Positions 23,561-34,600 of a stretch of DNA of 64,000 bases are shown piece by piece. The stretch spans positions 3,687,082 through 3,751,081 of the forward strand of contig NC_071397.1 in assembly GCF_022682495.2 (NCBI RefSeq), read 5' to 3'. The DNA comes from Desmodus rotundus. Lineage: Eukaryota > Chordata > Mammalia > Chiroptera > Phyllostomidae. The notes beneath the pieces were generated by a model. The model was not told the DNA's origin and ran no database searches. It was given only the letters and a program-made list of their open reading frames with translations. Positions within the stretch are counted from its first letter, which is position 1; the number at the start of each line of letters is the position of its first letter. Made by a program: the position numbers and the translations under genes.

Positions 23561-25500
23561 CTAAGAAAGACCAGCTATGGGCTTTACAGCAGCAAATGGA
23601 CATTCCTCCCTCTTTTTCCGTTGTGCTGTGGGCTAGTGAAAATGGCACAATGGCGATGCCACTGCCTCGAATCCCTTTGACTCGTTGGAGGACAGAACCA
23701 AAAAAGGGCTTTAGGTGTAGCAAGAAGGAGCCTGAATAGAGCCAAGAAAAAGATCTCCTTTGGGGGCCTTTAAAGAACACGTGGGCACCATGTTTGCTCA
23801 GGATGTGAAGGTTGCAGTATCAAATCCATGGATTGGTGAGACCAGTAGCTCTGGGTCACACCCCAGAAAAGGGCAGGGACCTTGTTCTGAAGGGTCTATC
23901 CACAGGTCTACCAGGGTAACCTTGGCACCTAAAACAGTCCTCATCAGACAGGCGTTCCCTTCCTGGAGTTCATGGGTGGTGATAGTTGTCCCATGGCCGA
24001 GAGGAGGCCTGTGGGGGCCTCTTCTCCGTGCAGGGGTAGGCTACATGGGGCTACGTGGGGCTGCCTGGAGCGATAGGAATGACTCGAGGAGGACCGAGGA
24101 CGGCAGAGAGCAAGGAAGAGAATGGCTATGCAAGAGTGTTGCATGCAGCCAGGTATGATGGCGAAGGCTCTGGGTGGACAGGCCCGGCTGGCGGCATCAT
24201 CCTTGCAGAGGCTGTTTTCCTATTTCTCCACCTCTTTCAAGGCCCAGTGCAGCCCAGGACCCAGAGCCTTCCAACAGGGGCTCACAGCCAGGCAGGCGAA
24301 GCCTGTTCTGGTGCAGCCACGCTCAGTGCTGTCTCTGGGCATGAGGCCGGCTTGGGGCCTGTCACCTCCTGGTTCTGTACCAGAAGGTGAAGTCAGCAGA
24401 TGTGGGGAAGGAGGAGGAGAGAACGGTCTGGTCTCACCTGCCCCATCCTAGTGGGGAAGATCAAGGCCTCCCAAGCCTCTCATCTTCCAGGGTGGTGGCA
24501 TGTGAGTCAGAGGAGGCCTCATGCCTCATCCTGCTCTGTGGTGGTAGTGGGGATGGATTGGGGTGGGGGGGGGTTGGAACATGGAACTCAAAAGTTAGGC
24601 CCCCATAGTTTAAAGGCACAGACCTACCTAAATTTTAACGCTGGGGTTTCAGAATGGTAGGTCTGGATCTCCTCAGGTTGCAAATGCAGAAACTGAGACC
24701 CAGGCAAGGGCAGTCTGTTTGTCGTCTGGGGTCACACTGGTTAAATGGGCCTGGAGCCCCTGTATCCAGATTCTGTGTCACTGGTCTGCCTTCAAGTCCT
24801 CAAAGAATGACAGAAGTCATGACTTGAGCACCTACTAAGTACAGGATTGTGCTGGATGTTGGAGTTCAGACAACTGCCATTGAGAGTTTTTGGTACCTCA
24901 GGTAAATAAATACACATTATATAGGAGAACATGCAGATGCTGAAAGATGACGGGTTTGCCTCCAGACTCTGCAGAACTTTTTAAGGTGTGTCCCTCTTCT
25001 CAGAGGGGCCCTACCTGCAGAAGCACCTGAGGCCCCGCAGTGGATCTGTGGCGAAGAGATGGAAGATAGGAGGGCCAGGGAAGAGAGGGAACTGGGGCTG
25101 CCAGTGGACACGTCCCAAACACCCCTCCCGGAAACTTCCAAAGGCCCAGCCCACAAATTGGGCCTCTGCTGCCCTCTAATGGAAGAAAGGCAGCCTCCGG
25201 AGCTGCCCGCTGGGGCCCCACTAACCTGACTCCCCTGAAGAAGAGGGGTTGTGGATATCCTTCCTGCTCTAGGCTTTTTTAAACCCGTAATCTCTTGGTC
25301 TTCATTTCCTACAGCCTCTAAGTTAAACTTTCCTTCCAAGCACCTCTTTCTGTTCTGTTTCCCGACCACCCTCCATCCCACCATTTCTCCCATTTCCTTT
25401 GTTGCCTGGGTTCCGATTCTGGGACTCTGGTTCCTGGCCCTGCCAGAGTTCTGGTTCCGGAAGGCCCTTACCCAGTGCCTCGGGCCTAGCTCCCACCTGG
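23561..25500. other. Upstream flank of ARMC12
   Basis: A MIR-like piece on the minus strand lies at about 24670-24790. No exon or clear core promoter recognised. The ARMC12 5' UTR and proximal promoter should lie in the last few hundred bases. Confidence 0.4.
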
Positions 25501-25521
25501 GTGCAAGGCAGTGCTGAGGAC

Positions 25522-25684
25522 ATGGGCAAGAGCGTCCAGCAGTGCCTGGGGCAACTGGACATCCGCAAAAGTGTAGTGGGCCTGGCCACGGGTGCCGGGG
25601 CCATCTACCTGCTCTACAAGGCCATCAGAGCTGGCATGAAATGCCAGCCGCCCCTCTCCACCACCTCGCCCATCTGCATCGCCC
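25522..25684 (+). CDS. ARMC12: ARMC12 exon 1 (residues 1-54 plus one base)
   Basis: Starts [17 protein letters not shown] and ends in ...SPICIA plus one base of the next Arg codon. The donor is a perfect GTGAGT at 25685. It encodes the N-terminal hydrophobic anchor. Confidence 0.95.
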
Positions 25685-28600
25685 GTGAGTGTCCGGGCCC
25701 TGGGGAGAGGGCTCAGCCCCAAGAGCCACCTGCTCCCGAGGCCTCCAGTATGGGAGGGCCCAAAGGTGACTCCTTCAAGATCCTCCTTCCCCTTCCTCCT
25801 TTCCATCTTCCTTAAACCCACTCTAGCTCAGGGTGCCTGGGTAGTGAGTGGATAGCACCTCGGGGCTCCTCGGGGCTCCTCGGCAGGCCTTCATAATCTA
25901 CATTCACTCTAGCTTCCAGGTGAGGATTGAAAAAGCACTCCCTCTGCAACTTTTTATTGCCATCTGCTGGAATATCATTGCCATGTACTAATTATGATGA
26001 AATAGTACACGTTACTGCCTATGCCAGGAAATTGTTGTAGTAGATACTAAACACTGTAACGCTTATTATATGAATGATGCAGCGTTAGGTATGATGCCTC
26101 GTGCAGAACACACCCTGTTCCACTGTACATGGTGGTCCTGCATGGGGCGAGCCAACTCTTCAGAAAAGGCAAGACAGCTTTGTCCCCAGGTCCTTCTGCC
26201 CCTCTTCCCAACCCCATTCTTTCATCACTTCTGAGTCCACAGCCTGAGCGGGGCTGGGTTGGCTGTCTAGGCCTGGCAATCGAGCGAGAGCGGCACGGGC
26301 GGGACTCCGGGGAGCTCCGGAGGCTTCTCAACTCTTTGGAGTGCAAACAGGATGAGTACGCCAAGAGCATGATCCTGCACAGCATCACCCGCTGCGTGTA
26401 CTTGCTGGAGGCCGAGGTGAGGGAAGGGAAGTAGGAGGGCCCTCCTCGTCAGCCTGGCCCCTGGGGGCTACAGCTACCCCTGCCCCTTGACTGTGTCCTG
26501 GGACCTTTCTCTCTGGCTGATGTTGGCGGGAGGGTTGTGCTGACAGGTCTTGGTGACATGGGGGACGGGGTGGGGGGTCCCAGGATGGGCACTTCCGCCT
26601 CTTCCTCTCCCCCGCATCCCCTAGGCCTCTGCTTGTACTACTGATGACATTGTGCTGGTGGGCTCCATGCTGGATGACAAGGACAACAGTGTCAAGATCC
26701 AAGCTCTGAACACACTTAAAGCGTTCTCTGGCATCAGAAAATTCAGGCTCAAAATTCAGGTGAGCCCAGGGGCAGGGGGTGGGGCGAAGGACCCAGACGC
26801 CTGCAGTCCTTGGGTCCTTTAATGGTCATGGGGTAAGGTCCCGTTCCAGAAGCTTATCTGGGTCCGAGTTCATAACCCAGAAATAGCTTTTTCCTTAGAA
26901 ATAAGTGTGAAAATGGAGTATTGCTGACCCCCAAACAGCAGAATATCCCCTGAGGTCCTTTCTGACACCAACCAACTCTGTGACACCAACTGGGTGTTCC
27001 ACACTTCAATGCCGACACTACCTGGAGCTAGCGCAGACCCCCAGGGGAGGGGCTTAGTCCCACCAGACTGCCCCCCCCCCACTCCAGCTGCTAGTAACAA
27101 GTCGCAGTGCTTCTGACTGACCGGCTATAAATTCGGAGGTTCTCATGACCCCCTTTTTCAGGTTTGCTAATTCACTAGAACGACTGTCAGAATGCAAGAA
27201 AACACTATTTACATTTACTGGTTTATTATAAAAGACACAACTGGGGAGCAGCAGCCAGTGGAAGAGATGCGTGAGGCCAAGTATGGGGGAAGGGTCAGAG
27301 ATTTCACCCCTTCTCTGTCACGCCTCCCTCCTAGCACCTCTGTGTGCTCAGCCCAGAGGTTCTCGGAACCCTGTCACTTGGGACTGTTTCTGGGGATGTC
27401 ATTATGTAGGCACGATTGATTTGTCATTGGCCATTGGAGATTGAACTCAATCTGTAGCCCCTCTTTTCTCCCCAGAGGTCAGGGGTGGGGCTAAAAGTCT
27501 CAACCCTCTAATCATGGCTTGGTCTTTCTGTGCACCAGCCCCCCATCCAGAAGCTATCTAGGGTTGTGCCACAAGTCGTCCCATTAGCATAGACCCAGGG
27601 GTGATGGAAAGGGACTCATTGTGAGTAACAATCGACCTTCCAATCGGGAAATTGCAAGAATTTTAGGAGCTCTGTGTCCGGAACCAGGGACCAAGAGCAG
27701 ATGTAGTGTCATACCACAGCCCCCAGGTGGTGCTGGTGAGAGGCTGGTGGCTGGGCCCCTGCCGCCTTCCCTGCCACCATGTAGAGATATAGCCCACCAG
27801 ATGTCAGTTCCCCAGCTTCCTGCTAGCAGGCCTCAGCCTTACCTGTTTCCACACCCATCCCTTCCTGCTGGTGCCATGAACACATGGCTCCTTCCTGTCT
27901 GCGGTCAATGTTAGTCTCCGTCTTGGGTCCCATCCCATCCTTGAGGGCCTCTCCCAGCCATCCTGTCTGTCTGAGGTGGCTGCTCCTGCTCCTTGCCATT
28001 GTATTCAGCATGCCCTAGTCCCTCCCTTCTTAAAAAAGCACAACGAAAAAAAATCTCTTCCTTGACCTCCAAACTTCTAACATATGGTCTCCCTCTCCCA
28101 AATTGAAAATACGTGAAGTATTTAAAACTTAAAAACACTGTATGTGTCCAGTAGAAAGGATACCAATAGAACAAAACAGGAATGACCAGGACCCAGGCTA
28201 AGAACTAGAACATGACCAATAGGTTAGATGCCCTTCCCCTACCAGAGGCTATCATTTCCCTGCATTTTGCTCATCATTCCCTTGACTTCCTGGTAGCTGC
28301 GCCATATCTGCATGGACCATCTTATATTGTAGCAGGGCACGGCAGACAATGAATAGGGAAAATATGGTTTGGAATGTTTAAGCTTCCTGTATCTGGGAGT
28401 ATGAAGTTTGTATTGTGTGGTTTGCTTTTTCTCCCTCGACATTGAAAGATCCAACCATATTGCTGTGGGAAGCTCTGTTTCCTTCTTTCCCACCACGATT
28501 TTATGTATCCACTTGCCCACAGGTAGGCATTTGAGTAGTTTGCATTTTTTGTGCTGTGAACACATCTGTCGCAGGGATGTGGGGACTTTCTCCAGGAAGG

Positions 28601-31600
28601 CCTGTGTGCAGGAGGGCAATGGCTGGGTGGAAGGGTGTGCCCAGCTTCTCATGAAGGGTTGTATCCGTGTACACCCTCCACCAGCCCTGATGAGTGTTCC
28701 CGTGGCATCATTTCCTTCCCTACCCTTGCTATGTCCACACTTTAATTTTTTGGCCTCAAACTCTATTTGGGGCAAAAAAAGTTTCTAGGTCTTCACTTCC
28801 TTGCGCCCTCTCCACCCTGGCCCGCTCAGTTTCCCAAAGGCTGTAACTCCCAAGCGTATTGGAATTGCCTGGAGAGCTGGTTGGGAATGAAGGTTTCGGG
28901 CCCCATACCCAGCGTGCAGTTCAACAGGTGAGCCGTGTTTTTCACAAGTCCCTGGGCACCACTGTTCCTTCTCTCCCCAGGGTCTGTATCCTGAGGTCCT
29001 GAACCCTGTTTCTCCTCTCTCCCTGTGAAGACAGCCACCCCCTGGCCTCAGTTTTCATCTAGGTGTGCATCTCTGTCCACAGCTTGGGGTTCCTCTGACC
29101 TCCAGACCCGTGGCCAGCTGCTCCACTTAGACAGCCCTTTAACCCAACACATTCAAAATGGAGCTCGTCCCCATTCCCTAAGTCAGATCTCTCCAGAGGG
29201 GTCTGATCCCATCACCCTCATGCTTGCTCTTCTTGAGGCTCTCCACCTCCTTGCCCCACCCCCCAGCCATTTACACTGTATGTTTCATGCTGTCCCACTC
29301 CTGGCCTTTGCACCTGCTGTTCTCTCTGCCTGAAACCCCTTCCTAGGCTTGCTGACTCCCACTGTCCTTCAAATCTTAGGAGACAGCCAGGGGTGGGGGC
29401 AGGAAGGAGTAGGGTTCTAGTGGGAATGCTGTGGTCCTCACTCTAGGATTCTTGTCTCCCTTTTATGTGGCTCACAAAGGTACAGCTTGTGAGGTTACCT
29501 GTCTTGGGTGATACCTCTAGGTCCAAGCATCTTCCATCTCTGAGCCCAAGACCCCTTTATCCATTCAACAAATGTCTACTGAGCACGCACTTTGCACCAA
29601 GGCACTGTGCTAGGCACTGGAGAAATAGCAGTGAACAGAATGGGAAAGATCCCTGTACCAGTGGAACTTCTGTTCTAGCAGGCAAGGCCAGGCAGGCAGG
29701 CAGTACACAAATAAGGAAACTATGACAAGTGCTATGGCGAAAAATACAATCAAAAACGTTGGTAAGGAAGGCTGGGATGGACGTGGTGGTCTTCATTAAG
29801 ATCTAGTGCTTGATGAAGAGTTTGTAGAAATGACACCAAAAAGCATGATCTATAAAATAAATGTATAGCCCTGGCCGGTGTGGCTCCTTGGGTTGAGCGC
29901 TGGCCTGCAAACCAAAGGGTCGAGTCCCAGTCAGGACACATGCCTGGGTTGCGGGCCAGGTACTGACTAGGGGGCACGTGAGAGGCAACCACACATTGAT
30001 GTTTCTCTCCCTGCCCTCCCCTTTCTCCCAAAATAAACAAATAAATAAAATCTTTAAAAAATAGTAACTTCTCATTTAAAAAAGATAAGGGAAATATATA
30101 AATTGGACTTTATCAAAATCAAAAACATTTGCTTTATGAAAGACCTTGTTCAGAGGATGCAAAAATAAGCTATGTACTGGGAGAAAATATTTGCAAACCA
30201 CATATCTGACAAAGGACTCATGTCTAGATTATATGAAGAGCTTTCAAAACTCAATATTAGAAACATCATCCAATTAGAAAATGGGCAGAAGACGTGGCGA
30301 TACTTCACTGAAGAAGACATACAGATAGCAAATAAGCACATGAAAATACAGCACTAAATACTGGTGAAGATGTTGAGAAACGATTTCTCAAACGTTGCTG
30401 ATGGGAATGTAGAATAGTTTGGCAGTTTCTTAAAAAATCTAACTCTACAAAAAATATATAACTATATATTTACCAACCAGCATTTGCACTCCTGGGCATT
30501 TATCGTAAAGAAATGAAAACTTGAATTTGCACAAGAACCTGTATATAATTATTTATAGAATCTTCATTTGTAATAGTCGAAAATGAAACAACCAAAATGT
30601 GTCTCATTAGATAAATAGTTAGACAAGCTGGTAGTTCATACCACGAAACACTACTCAGTAATAAAAAGGAATGAACTATTGATGTATTCAACAACTTGGA
30701 TGAATTTCAAGAGCATTATACTGAGTGAAAAAAAATCTCAGATGGTCACAAAGTATAATACGATTTCTACACCATTCTCCAAGTGTCAAAATTGTAGGAC
30801 AAAAGGCAGATTAGCTGTTGCCGGTGGTTAGGGCTGATTGGGTGGGACTATAAGGGGTCCCACGAGGAAGACCTTTGGGGTGATGTGCCAATTCTGGTGG
30901 AATCTGTTGATTGCAGTGGCGGTTACATGAATCTACACGTGTGATAAAATGACATAGAATTATACACACACATTGTACCGACACCAGTTTCCTAGTTTCG
31001 ATATTGTGTTAATATGGAAGATGTGGCCATTGAGGGAAACTGCGTGAAAAGCACACAGGCCCTCTCTGTACTATTTTTGCAACTTCCTGTGAATTCATTA
31101 TTATTGGAAAACAAAAAGTTTAAAAATAAAAAGTGTTAACGTGACAGTGGTATGGAGAAAAGAGATGGGGGACAAGAAAGACTGGGCGGAGTGGTGTGGT
31201 GGTTTTAAAGGAGGTGGACGGGGGAGGCCTCACGGGGGTGACGTTAAAGTCCTGAAGGAGGTGAGAGTGAGCTATGAACAAGGAGTGAGAGCATCCCAAG
31301 TAGAGGGAACAGCCAACGCAAGAACCCCAAAATAAGTGTGTACGTGGCACATTCTAGGAATAGCTAAGAGGCCATTGTGACGGGAACTGTGGAAGCCAAA
31401 GAGAGAATAGAGGAGGCCGAAGTAATAATACTGGGGGAAGCGGGGAAGATTGTATTGGATCAGAATCCACTGTAAGGACTTCAGCTTTTACCCTCAATGA
31501 ACTAGGGACTCTTTTTAAAAAATATTTTATTTGTTTATTTTTAGAGAGAGGGGAAGGAAAGGAGAAGGAGAGGGAAAGAAACCTCAATTTGTTGCCTCTC

Positions 31601-34600
31601 ATATGTGCCCCAGTTGGGAACCGAACTGCAACCCAGGCATGTGCCTTGACCAGGAGTTGAACCAGCAACCTTTTGCTTTGTGGGACAATGACCGACCAAC
31701 TGAGCCACACCGGTCAGGGTTGAACTAGGGACTCTTGAACAGACGAGTGGCATGTCTAACAAGTCTTCTGTTCTGAAAACAAATATGGGGTTGGAGTGGT
31801 GGAAGCAGGGAGACAGGAGGCTATTGCAGAAATCAGATGAGAGAACAGTGTCTTGGAACAGGGTGGTAGAAGGTGGGTGGTGAAAAGTGGCTTAATTTTT
31901 AATAGATATTTAAAATTTATTTTATTTTTTAAATTATATTTTATTGATTATTCTATTACAGTTGTCCCAATTTTTACCCCTTTGCCCCTCTCCACCCAGC
32001 CCCTTCTCCACTCGCTCAGGCAATCCCCACACTGCTGTCCATGTCCATGGGTCATGCATATATGTTCTTTGGCTACTCTGTTCCCTATGCTGTACTATAC
32101 CTCTCCATGGCTATTCTGTAACTACCAATTTATACTTCTTAATCCCTTCACCTTTTCTGCCCATCCTCCTGACTCCCATCCTATCTGGTAATCATCAAAA
32201 CTTTCTTTATATCTATGATTCTGTTTCTGTTCTGCTTGTTAGCTAATTTTATATTTTAGATTCAATTGTTGATAGATATGTACTTATTGACATTTTATTG
32301 TTGATATTTTTGATTTTCTTTTTCTTAAATAAGTCCCTTTAACATTTCATATCATAATGGTTTGGTGATGATGAACTCCTCTAGGTTTTTCTTGTCTGGG
32401 AAGCTCTTTATCTGCCCTTTGATTCTAAATGATAGCTTTGCTGGGTAGAGGAATCTTGGTTGTATGTCCTTGCTTTTCATCACTTTGAATATTTCTTGCC
32501 AGTACCGTCTAGCCTGCAAAGTTTCTTTTGAAAAATCAGCTGACAGTCTTATGGGAACTCCTTTCTAGGTAACTAACTGCTTTTCTCTTGTTGCTTTTAA
32601 GATTCTCTCTTTGTCTTTAACCTTTGGCATTTTAATTATGATGTGTCTTGGTGTAGGCCTCGTTGGGTTCATCTTGTTTGGTACTCTCTGTGCTTCCTGG
32701 ACTTGTATGTCTGTTTCCTTCACCAAGGTAGGGGCGTTTACTGTCACTATTTTTTCAAATAGTTTTTCAATTTCTTGCTCTCTCTTTGCCTTCCAGCACC
32801 CCCATGATGTGAATGTGGGTGTGCCTAAAGTTGTCCCAGAGGCTCCTTATACTGTCCTCATTTTTTTGGATTCTTTTTTTTCTGATAAAACGAATCAGAA
32901 ATTCTATCCTCCCCACCAAATCAGCCCTAAGCACTGGCTGTTCTGATTGGGTGTTTTTTGCTTTCTTATATTCCAAGTTGCTGATTTGATACTCAGTTTC
33001 ATCCACTCTACTGTTGATTCCCTGTAAATTGTTCTTCATTTCAGTTGTATATCCCTCATTTTCGACTGGTTCTTTTTAATGGTTTCCAAGTCATTTTTTA
33101 TGCTGTTGAAGTTCTCTCTGAATTCATCTCCTCTTCCTTTAAGTTCCTTGAGCATCCTTATGTTCAAAACCAGTGTTTTGAACTCTGCATCTAGTAGCTT
33201 GCTTGTCTCCATTTTGTTTACTTCTTTTTCTGGAGTTTTGTTCTGTTATTTCATTTGGGCCATGTTTCTTTGTCTCCTCATTTTGGCAGCCTCCCTGTGT
33301 TTGTTTCTATGTAATAGGTGGAGCTGCTATGTCTCCCAGGTTTGGAAGTGTGACCTAATGTAGTTGTCCTGTAGGGCCCAGTGGTGCAGCCTCCCCTCTC
33401 ACCCAAGCTGGGTACTTGAAGTGTGCCCTTCAGGTAGGCTGACTACCCCTCCTCTTGTAGTTAAGCCTTAATTACTGTTGACAGGTCAATGAGAGTGATT
33501 TACCCTGGCTGATCAGCTGGAAGGATTGGCTGTGACCACTGACCACCAACCTCTGGCTACTCTGGAGGCTCAGCTGTGTAGGGGCCCACTCCACAAAGCA
33601 GGACTTTCTTCAGCAGGGCTCTGGTGCCCACTGAGTTCACCCCTTGAGTCTGTCACTTGTGGAGTGGTTGGCTGGAGCTCCAATGTAGTCTGTAGCCTTC
33701 CACTGGGTGCACAGGCTCTGGAGCTTCCCGGGAGGTGCAGGCCAAGGTCAGCTACTGCCTGCCTTCTGTCCAGGGCCACCTAGCATAAGCTACAAAGCAA
33801 TCTGCAGATGGCTGCTATTGTGCTAGGCTTGGAGGTGCCCCAGCGAGGCTAAGCTCTGAACCAAGGCCAGCTACTGGTGGGCCTGGGTCCACTTAGCAAG
33901 AGGTATAGAGCTTGCTGAGGCCAGATGCTGCTTGTTTGAGAGGATTTAGGAAAATCCGAAGCATGAGTCAAGACAAATCATTCATATGGAAAAGCCACTG
34001 GAAACATCTTGGGTGGGCCCAAAAGTTACATGCAGTGGAGCTTCAAGGAATCATCAGGGCAAATAGTGTGAGTCATGTTGATAGAGTTTCACATAATGTG
34101 CCCACCTGCCAGCTGAGTGGCTCTGCGCAGGGGCAGGTTCAGAAAAGGAACAATGGCCTCTGCCAACAGTTCTGTCTGGAAGGAAGCTGTCCCCCAGCTC
34201 TTCCCCTGATGCCAGACACTACAGTTCCTTGAAAGGCCTCTGGTGCATTTCAAGCTGCTGCCCTAGTGTTGGAGCTCACAGGGAGTGAGTCTGAGTAAGT
34301 CCATGCACGGGCCCTTTCAGAGGAACTGTCTGGGGATCCAGCAGTTTCTGTCTTCTACAACCTAAATTCCCACTAGTTTTACAACCAGAAGTTATGGGGA
34401 CTTATCTTCCTGGCACTGGAACCTGGCTTGGGGGCCTGTTGTGGGACTGGGACCCCTCATTTTGAGATATCCCTCCCCACTTTTATCCACCACATGTGAG
34501 TGTGGGACCAGCCCTTTCTGCATCTCTGCCCCTCCTACCAATCTTGATGTGGTTTCTTCTTTAATTCCATAGTTGCAGGGCTTCCATTCAGCTTGATTTC

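Noticed and set aside
1..25500. FKBP5 coding exons
   Set aside because: No FK506-binding or TPR sequence found on either strand; only upstream non-coding parts could be here.
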